A stretch of DNA of 34,395 nt. Origin: an uncultured Bacteroidales bacterium. GTDB taxonomy: Bacteria; Bacteroidota; Bacteroidia; Bacteroidales; Paludibacteraceae. Position numbers and translations under genes: made by a program. Below, in pieces: positions 23,683-32,700 of the stretch; the stretch's first letter is position 1; each line of letters starts with the position of its first letter. A model generated the notes under the pieces. It worked only from the letters and a program-made list of their open reading frames with translations, searched no databases and had not been told where the DNA came from. The stretch spans positions 1 to 34,395 of the forward strand of contig CAKVBV010000022.1 in assembly GCA_934725535.1 (NCBI GenBank), written 5' to 3'.

Positions 23683-26600
23683 CTACTTCACTTCCACACC
23701 GGTGATGGTGTATATCTTGTCGCCACGAAGGATATACACTTGTCCGTCGCGGAAGACTTTGCGGACAAGGTCGCCGCTACGGTTGGTATTGCCGGTATCG
23801 GTTTTGCTGTCGCTGTCGCCTTCGTCGTCGGAGATATTGTCAATATCCGTGGTCAGTTGCGTAGTGAACGAGCCGTTCTCCTCTGCCACCTTCTTCTCGT
23901 CGCTGTTGTAGGCAATGACGGTGAAGAAATAGTCCGTATCGGGTGTCAGTTGGTCGATATTGCAGTTCACCAGAGCACGCAAGGCGGCAGGTGCGCGACG
24001 CTGCGTGATGTTGCCTGCTTCGTCCACCGTGTAGGTGGCAAGGGTGTCTGTCATCTCGGCATTGCCGAACAAGGTGAGGATATAGTAGTTCGCCTGTTCC
24101 ACGACAGTCCATGTTACCGTGGCTGCAGTAGCCGAAGGCGTAACCACGACATCCGTTATCTCCTTGTGAATATAGCCGGTAGTTACCTCTCTTGTCTCGC
24201 CATAGGTCGTGCCCGACGGGGTCTTGGCATACGCACGGTACTGGTAGGTGGTGTATGACCACGGTTCGGGTATCTCGTTGGTCATAACAGCCCCCTCGCT
24301 GACGGTGGTGGCTATATCGGTGGTGCCTTTGCGCCAACTCTCAAAGCCCTTCTGGATGATATTCTCCGTACCGGCTACCACAAAGCCGCTGAGTACCACA
24401 TCAGCTTCACTCGTCTCGGCTCCCAAAGTCTGTACCGACGGTGCCACCAAGACATCGTCTTCGGCAGTAAGGAAGGTGACCCATTCACGACCGTCATCTG
24501 CCGTTCCGTAATAGATTTGCTCTTTGTAGAGACAGAAGGTACGGTAGTCGTAGTACTTGTCCTTGCTTAATCCCTCCAGACGGAAGACGAGGGTGGAGTC
24601 AGCACGGTCGGTGACCAACACGCGTTGCGGTTTGACGGTGGCAGGAGCGTCGCTGCGTTTCCACTCGAAGCCTATCTCGGTACGGCTCTCCATATCGCAG
24701 TCGATAGTACCGTGCAGGAACACCGACTTGGCGGATATACCGTCTGCCTCACCGGTGGAGAGGGTGATGGCTTTGGTGGTCATCTCCTGCCAGTCGCTGT
24801 AGATGGTTCCGCCCTCGGCGGTAGTCAGCAGACTGCGGTAGTAATAGCGTGTGTCAGGAAAGAGGTTGTTGATTTTCACCATGTTGTTGCTTACGCTTGC
24901 AATCTGCGTCTCGCTCTGCGACGTGCCATACTCCACTGCCTCTTCCACCAATGTGGCATCACCATAGTTGCTGCTTGTTGCCAATAGCATATAGGTCTGA
25001 CCGTATTGCGTGAGGGTGGGGGTAGAGATAGTAACAGGCAAGGTGGCGATGTTTTGCGTCGTACTATATGCCAACCTCTCGTGCTCCGTGCCTTTGACAA
25101 AGACTTTGACATTTTCAAAATAAACAGACTGATAATACATATAATCACTATATTTTGAAGGTATAGAACTCCATCCAGAGGTTCCTGCAATCTGTCCGTG
25201 CAATCTTATGTAATATGTCTTAGTTTCTGTAGGGGTATAATGCCCTTCTAAAGAAAACCTCTTGTATGATGTGCAATAAAGAGATGTATCTTGAACCAAT
25301 ACAACGTTAAGAGAATTGGGCGTTACTGCATCACTAAGGTACATTCCCGCAGTCGTCCAAGAAAAACTCCTCACGTCCATATTAAAATAATACTGGATAT
25401 TTGCTTCCAATTTTACTTCACAAATTAACCAGCAGTCCGCAGGATCTCTTTTATAATATGTACGATAGGTTTTACCCGTCTTTACACTATATGTGTAAAA
25501 ACCTTCGGGGTCAAACTTACAAGTATTATTGGACTCAGAAATGATTCCATCATTAACTATACATATCCACGTATTACTATCATTGGGATTTACTTGTTTT
25601 GACATAATATAACGATTTACGTCCGTGTCAGCATCTCCTTCGATAAAAGAGCGGATAGCATATTGTGTATTCGGAACTAATCCACTCACGATAGTATCTA
25701 TAGACAAAGAAGGAACTGCCTTGTCATAATACAGAACCTGAGTGTCATACGGTCTGTCTGAAAAAGATGTGCCTTTGCAATACTCAATACCATACCGCAC
25801 ATCAGTAGCATCACCGGCATCATACGTAATATGGCATTTTGCTTTTGTTTCACTATTTTGTAGAACTTGCAAGGATGTTTCTACTTCTTTTGTCTTACGT
25901 ACTTTTCCCGTGCTATACGCAGTATCATTGCCGATAACAATAAAGGCACGTAGTGTATAGGCCGTATTTGGATGTAAACCAGATATAACAGTATCCAATC
26001 GTGCCGAAGAGTCTGTGTGGTTGATAGCAATAGTCTTGTACTCATTGTTCCATGAACTGCCTTCACAATACTGAATACCATTGATGCCTATGTTAGTGGC
26101 GTCGCCACAATCATACGACCCGACCACAGCCAACGTAGTTTGAGTTGTAGTAGCATCCGTTATAGAAATATCAACGGGCAATGTGCTATATATCCGTTTG
26201 TTGCGGATAGTCTGCAATACCTTACGACTTAATGATGCAGAAATACTAAATTCGTTAATGTCAATAATGTTGGAGGCTTTAGAATATGAGTATGGTATGC
26301 ACCCATATATCCCTATAAGGTAATATTGGGTTTTTGCTGGGGTGAATATCCCTGTTATTTCCTCATATTCGGTACTTAGTGAGGAGCAAGATACTATAGT
26401 GGAATCGGATCCCTTATCGTCCTCCGTATTTACAATCAGTTTTATCTCAGGAGTGGCGTATGAACTCGAATCGTATCTTTTCTTGATATAAGTACTTATT
26501 TTATACGCCACACCGGCTTCGAGATAGACTTCATAGTAGAGTTGACCGATTGCTTCGCCGTAACCTCTTTTGAACGAGAAAACTCCGTTGGAGCAACTCC

Positions 26601-29600
26601 AACTGCCATAAGAATTTGCCGTTGCATAATCCTCTACACCGTGAGAAAAATCACCTCTATATACAATGCTGTCTGCCGGTACACTATCGCGTGTTTCGAT
26701 GAACGTGCGGAAAGTGTATTCCGTGTTGGGAGTGAGTCCCGTAACAAGTTTGTCCAACTTGATGGTATCACTTATTGCACCTGTGGCTTGAATGGTATCT
26801 CGAACAGATGTTCCGACAACCTCATATCCATACCTTGTTACGTTAGTTACATCACCCCAATCGTAGTTGAACCTAACTCCTAATTTGGTTTGAGTACGAG
26901 TAGCGCATGTAGTAGTAGCAGTAATGGCTTGTGTCTTGCAAGTCTCTTTCTCGCTATAGGTGGTGTCGCCCTCTGCTGTTACCACATAAGCACGTGCGCA
27001 GTAGGTTGTATTGGGTTGCAACCCTGTAAGGACGGTCTCCAATCGTGCAGCAGAGTCTGTTTTGTTAATGGCAATAGTGGTATAATCCTCATCAAGAGAT
27101 GTCCCTGTATTCCACTGAATACCATTTACACCTGTATTGGTAGCATCGCCACAATCATAACTGCCCGACAAAGATAGTGTGGTCTGTGTTTTACCATTGT
27201 TATATAGACTTACTCTAACAGGCAAAGTCTTCAAGGTCTGCTCATTAGTGATATACATAGGTATTTTCCCTGATAGTGGCGAAGATACCGAGAAATCATC
27301 AAAGTATATGGTATTGGCATAACTTGCAGGCCCCGGGTCTTTCATGTGACCATATAGTCCGACATAGTATGTTCCGCTTTCTGCAGGAGTATAAGTCCCA
27401 ACAACCTCTTCATAGTCCGTGCTAAGTGTTTCTTTGGATACAATCGTTGTCATAGACGACGAATTGGCACTATTCCCTATACCGATTGCCATATCGGGAA
27501 CGGTATATGAACTCGAAGAAGTTGATTTCTTGACACGAACACTAAATGTGTATTCTGTACCACCTATGAGATTCACACTATGGAACAGCCAACCATAAAT
27601 TTGATAATAAGACCTACCTCCAAGTTGACACACGCCATTGTAACAATTCCACTGACCATAGGTAGATATAATTTGTTGTCCCCACTCGCTAATACCGTTA
27701 GAGAAATCTTCAGACAAGCCCGTATTTACAGAGTCACGCGTCTCTATGAAGGTGCGGAAAGTGTACTCCGTATCGGGTGTGAGTCCGGTAACAAGCGTGT
27801 CAAGTGTAATAGGATTGGTTATTGTGCCAGTGGCTTGGAGAGTGTCGGTAAACGGAGTCCCTACCACTAAGTAGCCGTATTTAACTATATTCTCAGCATC
27901 TCCCCAATCGTATTTCAGGCGAGCCTCTATTGTCTTTTGTGTGCTTGAAACAGCAGTAGCGGAAGAGGTGATGGCTTGCGTTGTGATATTAACTTCCGAT
28001 GATTCTATCCTGCCATAAGGTGTTACTAAAAAGGCACGGAAACAATAGGTTGTGTTTGGAATCAGATTACGAACTATGGTATCCAATACAGCCGCTGAGT
28101 CTTGTTTGTTGAAATAGACCGTATCCACTTTTGAATCGCTATAAAATGAGCGCCCCGAGCAATAGATAAAACCATTGATGCCATTATGTGTAGCATCCCC
28201 TGCATCGTATTGTACTTTGATACCCAATGTCTTTTGCGTCTTTGATGTGCTGCTGACAGACAGTGCTATTCCCTTGGTCTGCGTGGATGTTGTTTCGCCA
28301 TAAACCAGTTGTCCGTCGGATGTCTGTATGAATGAGCGCAAATAGTATGTAGCATTAGGTGTCAGCCCTGTAATGAGTGTGTCGGTTTGGATAACAGAGT
28401 CTGTGGCAACGTTGAGATATACCGAATTCGTTTTATCATTCGCAAATTCATAGTTTGTTGAGTACTGAAAACCATTTATACCGCTTTTGTTTTTGCCATA
28501 TATTATCCACTGCACATCCATCGTTGTTTGTGTAGCAGTTGCTTCCTTGAACCGCCCAAGTCCGTAGGTAGAAATCGTATAATAGTCCCATATATTATGA
28601 TTGCGATAAGTACTTACGGCTTCTTCGGGGACTATGACGATTGCGCTATATTTATAAAAAGAACTGTTCCCATAGTCATAGCAACTTGGTGGTGTGCTGC
28701 TTTGCACACATGCATATTTCAACCTGTAACAATCATCAAACGCCTCTTTGCCTATACTCGTTACACTGCTCGGAATCGTTACAGTGGTAAGATAATCCAT
28801 ATCGTAACACAGATAATCAGGAATAGACTCTACGGCATTACCAAAGACAAACGATGTAATGTTATCACCAATATTATAAAACGGGGCAGCAGAATAACGT
28901 GACCAACCATCGCATTTTTTTGCATTCCAGACAACGGATGTCAAGTTGGAGCAACCTCTGAAAGCATCGTCACCGATACTTGTTATACCTTCAGGAATGG
29001 TAATGGATTTCAGCAAGGTGCAATTCTTAAAGGCTTCATCTCCTATACTTGTTACACTACTTGGAATGACAGTGCCATCCGGTGCGGCAGTACTACACGC
29101 CAATATCTTGGTTTTTGTTGCATCTTCATAGAGGAAATAGCCATCCACACAACCATTCACCCCTCTTGCTCCCCACGGAGAACCGGTCGCGCTTCCCGAA
29201 TAGACGATATTCAATATACCACTGAAAGCATTATATCCAATGCTTGTTACTGTGTTAGGAATAGTGACAGAGGCAAGTTGATTCATCTCATAACAGAGAT
29301 ACGCAGGAATCGTTTCCACACCATCTCCAAACGTGAATGATGTAATTTGAGTACGAATGCCATTAAATGGACTTGAACTATGGTAACCACTATAGTCGCG
29401 ATAGTAAGAAAAGTCCCCACACGATTTTGCATTCCATACAACAGATGTCAGGTTGGAGCAAGCAGAGAAAGCATATTCCCCGATACTTGTTATGCTAACG
29501 GGGATAGTAACTGAGGTAAGACCTGTGCAACCAGAGAAAGCACTACTTCCAATACTCGTTACACTATTGGGGATAGTGACAGAAGTAATGTCAGAACAGC

Positions 29601-30183
29601 CCCGAAAAGCCTCTTTTGCGATACTTGTTACGGTATTCGGAATAGAAATATCGCCGTTCGCGGTCGTCGTGCATCCTAATAATTTCGTTTTTGTTGCATC
29701 CTCATAGACAATAGAGCCTTCCACATAACCATTTACGGCTTTTGCTCCCCATGGTGAACCAGTGGCAGTTCCGCTGTATACAATATTTGGGACATTCCCG
29801 AAAGCATAATAATCAATACTCTCCACACTATTCGGAATAGTGATAGAGGTAAGACCGGTGCAATCATAGAAAGCCTCCTCTCCAATACTCTCCACACTAT
29901 TCGGAATAGTAACAGAGGTAAGACTCGTACAATAGAGAAAAGCGCGGTAACCTATATGTGTTACGGCATAGGTAATACCATTATGAGTTACTGCAGAAGG
30001 GATAGCAATAGATGTAATACCCACATAGTTAGGGTTGTTTTCCATACCCTCATACGTTACTGCCACTTCCTTTTCAGGCGTATCACGGACGTAATAATAC
30101 AAATCTCCCTCTTGAAAGCGTTCTGCCCAGAGGGCGGTAGTGGCGAGGAAGAGTGCCACCATACATGTAAATAACTTTTTCAT
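23683..30183 (-). CDS. Giant BspA-like secreted protein with LRRs, fibronectin type III modules and jelly-roll inserts
   Basis: The 2166-residue product starts with a signal peptide (about 1-20, cleavage near ALWA). Residues ~55-545 are BspA/LRR_5 repeats, with many SVTIPNSVTSIG-type units and an internal duplication offset by 192 residues (NIVYSG at 133 and 325). From ~546 to ~2110 run fibronectin type III-like modules marked by GLTPNTEYTFR-type strands. Three jelly-roll-like domains are inserted near 824-968, 1175-1318 and 1525-1698, about 350 residues apart. The last ~26 residues (RKVFRDGQVYILRGDK and a short TITGVEVK) resemble type IX secretion or surface-sorting tails of Bacteroidales. 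It is probably a cell-surface adhesin or glycan binder; no catalytic motif was seen. It is third in an operon after a lipoprotein and a beta-barrel. The C-terminal third (23683-25060) is less AT-rich than the rest. Confidence 0.85.
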   Translation of the reverse strand: MKKLFTCMVALFLATTALWAERFQEGDLYYYVRDTPEKEVAVTYEGMENNPNYVGITSIAIPSAVTHNGITYAVTHIGYRAFLYCTSLTSVTIPNSVESIGEEAFYDCTGLTSITIPNSVESIDYYAFGNVPNIVYSGTATGSPWGAKAVNGYVEGSIVYEDATKTKLLGCTTTANGDISIPNTVTSIAKEAFRGCSDITSVTIPNSVTSIGSSAFSGCTGLTSVTIPVSITSIGEYAFSACSNLTSVVWNAKSCGDFSYYRDYSGYHSSSPFNGIRTQITSFTFGDGVETIPAYLCYEMNQLASVTIPNTVTSIGYNAFSGILNIVYSGSATGSPWGARGVNGCVDGYFLYEDATKTKILACSTAAPDGTVIPSSVTSIGDEAFKNCTLLKSITIPEGITSIGDDAFRGCSNLTSVVWNAKKCDGWSRYSAAPFYNIGDNITSFVFGNAVESIPDYLCYDMDYLTTVTIPSSVTSIGKEAFDDCYRLKYACVQSSTPPSCYDYGNSSFYKYSAIVIVPEEAVSTYRNHNIWDYYTISTYGLGRFKEATATQTTMDVQWIIYGKNKSGINGFQYSTNYEFANDKTNSVYLNVATDSVIQTDTLITGLTPNATYYLRSFIQTSDGQLVYGETTSTQTKGIALSVSSTSKTQKTLGIKVQYDAGDATHNGINGFIYCSGRSFYSDSKVDTVYFNKQDSAAVLDTIVRNLIPNTTYCFRAFLVTPYGRIESSEVNITTQAITSSATAVSSTQKTIEARLKYDWGDAENIVKYGYLVVGTPFTDTLQATGTITNPITLDTLVTGLTPDTEYTFRTFIETRDSVNTGLSEDFSNGISEWGQQIISTYGQWNCYNGVCQLGGRSYYQIYGWLFHSVNLIGGTEYTFSVRVKKSTSSSSYTVPDMAIGIGNSANSSSMTTIVSKETLSTDYEEVVGTYTPAESGTYYVGLYGHMKDPGPASYANTIYFDDFSVSSPLSGKIPMYITNEQTLKTLPVRVSLYNNGKTQTTLSLSGSYDCGDATNTGVNGIQWNTGTSLDEDYTTIAINKTDSAARLETVLTGLQPNTTYCARAYVVTAEGDTTYSEKETCKTQAITATTTCATRTQTKLGVRFNYDWGDVTNVTRYGYEVVGTSVRDTIQATGAISDTIKLDKLVTGLTPNTEYTFRTFIETRDSVPADSIVYRGDFSHGVEDYATANSYGSWSCSNGVFSFKRGYGEAIGQLYYEVYLEAGVAYKISTYIKKRYDSSSYATPEIKLIVNTEDDKGSDSTIVSCSSLSTEYEEITGIFTPAKTQYYLIGIYGCIPYSYSKASNIIDINEFSISASLSRKVLQTIRNKRIYSTLPVDISITDATTTQTTLAVVGSYDCGDATNIGINGIQYCEGSSWNNEYKTIAINHTDSSARLDTVISGLHPNTAYTLRAFIVIGNDTAYSTGKVRKTKEVETSLQVLQNSETKAKCHITYDAGDATDVRYGIEYCKGTSFSDRPYDTQVLYYDKAVPSLSIDTIVSGLVPNTQYAIRSFIEGDADTDVNRYIMSKQVNPNDSNTWICIVNDGIISESNNTCKFDPEGFYTYSVKTGKTYRTYYKRDPADCWLICEVKLEANIQYYFNMDVRSFSWTTAGMYLSDAVTPNSLNVVLVQDTSLYCTSYKRFSLEGHYTPTETKTYYIRLHGQIAGTSGWSSIPSKYSDYMYYQSVYFENVKVFVKGTEHERLAYSTTQNIATLPVTISTPTLTQYGQTYMLLATSSNYGDATLVEEAVEYGTSQSETQIASVSNNMVKINNLFPDTRYYYRSLLTTAEGGTIYSDWQEMTTKAITLSTGEADGISAKSVFLHGTIDCDMESRTEIGFEWKRSDAPATVKPQRVLVTDRADSTLVFRLEGLSKDKYYDYRTFCLYKEQIYYGTADDGREWVTFLTAEDDVLVAPSVQTLGAETSEADVVLSGFVVAGTENIIQKGFESWRKGTTDIATTVSEGAVMTNEIPEPWSYTTYQYRAYAKTPSGTTYGETREVTTGYIHKEITDVVVTPSATAATVTWTVVEQANYYILTLFGNAEMTDTLATYTVDEAGNITQRRAPAALRALVNCNIDQLTPDTDYFFTVIAYNSDEKKVAEENGSFTTQLTTDIDNISDDEGDSDSKTDTGNTNRSGDLVRKVFRDGQVYILRGDKIYTITGVEVK

Positions 30184-30259
30184 ATCATTGTTTGTTTTTT
30201 AGCGGGCTGCCGATAGGCTCAGCAGTCCCAAATTTATACATAGTTTATAACCAACCGAC

Positions 30260-31030
30260 TTAGAAATGATAGCCAAGCCGGATACTAAAGAACGGTGCAG
30301 GAACCAGTCCCGAGGTAGAGTACTCGCTGTCATCTTTGTCCGACCACGAGCGGGTATGCTCGGTGTCCTTTTTCCCGTTACGCGAGCGGGCATTCGTTGT
30401 CGTAATGTCATACTTTTCAACAGTGGTCTCGGAGGCACCACCAAAGACATAGAAATGCACCCCGACACTCATACGCTGCCAAAACATGGCTCCAAGACCA
30501 AACTGAAATGCACAATTGGCATACGCCTTGGACTTGATGACAGTGGAGCGGGTGACGGTATTATAAGAGTAATAATACTTGTTGGTTACAGCCTCCCAAT
30601 CGTAGGTGCCATCGAACTTGTAGTTGGTTTCTTTGCAGACATTCAAGCCAAGAGCCGTTTCGCCCCAAACACTGATGTTCCCGAAGTCATAGCGATAGTT
30701 CACACCTGCCATAATGGGGAAATTGAGTATCTTGGGCGTGGTGCGCTTGTAGGAGTCATATTTGCTGCTGTTGTTGATGTTGTTGTACAGGGCTTTGCCT
30801 TCTTTGGTCAGTCCGTTGAACATCAGGTCGAAGGTGCCAAAGACCCCAAGTCCGCGCACAGGGAGGTCGTACTGATACTTGACACCCACATCGAAACCGG
30901 CACTAACGCCCGCGTCCGCCCATTTGCCGACAGGGAAGATACCTCCTCCATACACGGAGAATCCGTCTTTCTGTGCGAAGAGCGATGATGCGCAAGCCAC
31001 CAATAGCAGGATAAAAATGTTACGTTTCAT
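30260..31030 (-). CDS. Outer-membrane beta-barrel protein
   Basis: The 256-residue product has a signal peptide (about 1-20, ending SSLFAQ) and alternating amphipathic strands with glycine and aromatic residues, such as FSVYGGGIFPVGKWADAG, FPIMAGVNYRYDFGNISVWG and FQFGLGAMFWQRMSVGVHFY. It ends in RLGYHF, a C-terminal aromatic as expected for BAM-dependent insertion. Predicted to be a small barrel in the outer membrane, of the OmpA-N-terminal/PorT-like kind. A charged loop near 215-240 (NGKKDTEHTRSWSDKDDSEY) may be exposed. It starts 2 bases after the lipoprotein gene and lies 76 bases before the giant surface protein, so these probably act together. Specific function unknown. Confidence 0.75.
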   Translation of the reverse strand: MKRNIFILLLVACASSLFAQKDGFSVYGGGIFPVGKWADAGVSAGFDVGVKYQYDLPVRGLGVFGTFDLMFNGLTKEGKALYNNINNSSKYDSYKRTTPKILNFPIMAGVNYRYDFGNISVWGETALGLNVCKETNYKFDGTYDWEAVTNKYYYSYNTVTRSTVIKSKAYANCAFQFGLGAMFWQRMSVGVHFYVFGGASETTVEKYDITTTNARSRNGKKDTEHTRSWSDKDDSEYSTSGLVPAPFFSIRLGYHF

Positions 31031-31032
31031 CG

Positions 31033-31344
31033 TTATTTGCGTTTGTTTTTGTTGGTACTATTGGCAGCAGGCTGCGTGGTGGTTGTAGTAGGCAGGACAA
31101 CGGTGCCCGCCGGTGTGGCGGTTTCGGTGCGTGCCGCACTTTTGGTGGGTTGCCAGTCCGATTGCGCGGTTTCCAGCATAGAGAAATCCACGTCAATCTC
31201 CGCCGCTTTGGGCTGTTCCTTGATGCGTCCGCCCTCGATGTATCGGGAACGCGAAGTGAACGAGTTGTTGTTGGTTACGCCGCAACTCGTAAGCACCACC
31301 ATGGTCATGCCCCAGAGCAGTGCCGTAATTAAAGAGTGTTTCAT
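31033..31344 (-). CDS. Small predicted lipoprotein
   Basis: The 103-residue product has a type II signal peptide with lipobox LTSC (cysteine at 21), followed by an asparagine/serine/threonine- and lysine-rich, probably disordered chain that ends in KNKRK. No known domain is recognised. As first gene of the operon, with only 2 bases to the beta-barrel gene, it is likely an outer-membrane accessory lipoprotein of that barrel. Low complexity in the C-terminal half (threonine and proline) is typical of a linker. Confidence 0.65.
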   Translation of the reverse strand: MKHSLITALLWGMTMVVLTSCGVTNNNSFTSRSRYIEGGRIKEQPKAAEIDVDFSMLETAQSDWQPTKSAARTETATPAGTVVLPTTTTTQPAANSTNKNKRK

Positions 31345-31757
31345 AACATAATGTTATTGGTTTGTTGAGCAAACGGCACCGGTATGCTCGGTTAGTATAA
31401 AAAACAAGCGTGGTACCTTATCTTTGCCCATCTTCTATTCTGAGGTTCCGGAATGACCCTGCACACAAAAACAAGCAACAACGTCCACGCCGAATATGTA
31501 CAACACACTCACTATGAGTGTGACAGATACACATTCACAACGGACATTTATGCAATTCTTGTTCTTGGTGTGCGAAATTTTCCGGATTTCAGAATACCAA
31601 AACAAGCGCTGATAAACGCCTTTTATTAAAACTACATATTGCAAACGCTTACAAACGGTGGACGTTGAAGCGGTACAAGGTTGCGGCAGCCAACTTGTCA
31701 AATCTTGACTGACAACGCAAAGCCCACCCCAAAACAATCCCCAAACATAAGCGTTTG
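31345..31757 (-). other. Long leader of the surface-protein operon
   Basis: From the predicted transcription start near 31757 to the lipoprotein start at 31344 lie about 410 bases without a credible gene. They contain a 10-bp inverted repeat (31641-31650 with 31749-31758) that would pair the 5' end of the transcript with a downstream segment, and a CACACTC/GAGTGTG hairpin near 31501-31521. A frame open at 31435-31776 starts upstream of the predicted transcript and is not supported. Confidence 0.45.
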
Positions 31758-31762
31758 CGGTG

Positions 31763-31794
31763 CAAAAGTACAACAATTATTGCAGATATGCAAA
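31763..31794 (-). promoter_or_regulatory. Promoter of the surface-protein operon
   Basis: On the minus strand TTTG (31794-31791), 20 nt, TACTTTTG (31770-31763), an exact fit to the Bacteroidota consensus. It reads toward the lipoprotein, beta-barrel and giant-protein genes. Confidence 0.7.
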
Positions 31795-31812
31795 TTTAGT
31801 ATACCATAGTGC

Positions 31813-31862
31813 GTATGACGACGCGAGCCGCGTCGTCCCCCAAGTGCGTAGCATCGTCATAC
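31813..31862. repeat. REP-like palindrome, copy B, with outer stem
   Basis: GACGACGCG, AGC, CGCGTCGTC (31817-31837) is a perfect 9-bp stem with 3-base loop. An additional inverted repeat GTATGACGA / TCGTCATAC (about 31813-31821 and 31854-31862) could form an alternative outer stem. Confidence 0.7.
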
Positions 31863-31997
31863 AGTTTGTGCAAGACCGACCGCGGGCGGGGAGAGCACCT
31901 CGCTACGTCCACGAATTTGCGGGGCTGCCATAGCATCCGCGTCCACTGAGAAACATAACGCCAACGCCCAAGTAAACGTCCGATATTGTCGGCTTAA

Positions 31998-32058
31998 TCA
32001 CATACTAATCTCATACTAATCACATACTAATCACATACTAATCACATACTAATATCAT
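31998..32058. repeat. 11-bp tandem repeat (TCACATACTAA)
   Basis: Five to six head-to-tail copies of TCACATACTAA with one-base variants (TCTCATACTAA, TATCATAC). The 11-bp period is about one helical turn. There is no gene around it. Confidence 0.85.
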
Positions 32059-32101
32059 ACACTTAACCCGAGGAATACACGAGACGATATTGGCTCAGTC
32101 A

Positions 32102-32266
32102 CTATGATTGGCAGTATTCCGGCGCAAGAATGTACGAAGCAGGAACGCACAGAAATAAGGGGAAGTGTAGAATTTGCCGTGCCCCATTCATAATCAGCGG
32201 CTTTTTGTCGGCATTACTCTTCCACTCTTCTAAAACACTATCAATCTTTCGTTTAAGTATAACAAA
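32102..32266 (-). pseudogene. Decayed 5' fragment of an AAA_14-type ATPase gene
   Basis: Read on the minus strand after a TGA at 32269-32267, the frame gives KRKIDSVLEEWKSNADKKPL followed by IMNGARQ, the N-terminus usual in Bacteroidales AAA_14/DUF4143 ATPases up to the first half of Walker A. Homology stops at about 32174: instead of IGKT/S the frame continues with unrelated residues to a stop at 32102. The rest of the gene is gone. The sequence differs from the intact ATPase at 32817-34004, so it is a relic of a different subfamily. Confidence 0.6.
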
Positions 32267-32390
32267 TCACATTTTTTCATACTTTTTGCCCTGAGAAATC
32301 ACATTTTTCCAAGCGCAAAAGGTAGTACAAAAGTATGACACTTGCAACTGCAGACGCGCAAAAAAGTGCATTGTTCTCTTTGGGCAAAAG

Positions 32391-32510
32391 GGGTTACGTT
32401 CTCCGTTAATTGCCGCCAATAAGCCGTTAATGCATTGTCGGGCACAAGGCTCCATTAACCCCATTAAAAGACCATTAAGACATTGAGAAACATGTAATTA
32501 TCCACGAATT
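32391..32510. repeat. Single distant copy of the ~139-bp repeat
   Basis: Begins CTCCGTTAAT at 32401 and matches the units at 22782-23370 nearly base for base through CATGTAATTATCCACGAATT, then diverges. The ~10 bases before it (GGGGTTACGTT) also match those before the first tandem unit (GGGATTACATT), so homology extends to the left flank. Confidence 0.85.
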
Positions 32511-32700
32511 AGCTGGAAATTCACCTATTCTTTCTATCGTTTCATCTTCCTATCTTCCCATTCTCCATGCGCGAAAATGCCCCAAGTAGCCGCGATACGA
32601 CTGCCACGACTGCCATATCCGCTGCCACTGTCCGGCATAGTGCGACGACTCGCAAACCTCCCCGATCCCACCAAAGGCGGGGGGTACAGATAAGACGACG

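Noticed and set aside
23683..30183. Giant surface protein as the variable target of a retroelement
   Set aside because: No template repeat is visible to compare with, and the gene ends in a sorting tail rather than a variable C-type lectin domain; cannot be supported from this window.
31425..31432. TATCTTTG on the + strand as a promoter
   Set aside because: No TTTG or near match lies 20 nt upstream and no + strand gene follows.
31435..31776. 113-codon open frame on the - strand in the surface-operon leader
   Set aside because: Its start lies upstream of the predicted transcription start, and composition (many cysteines and valines) is not protein-like for this genome.
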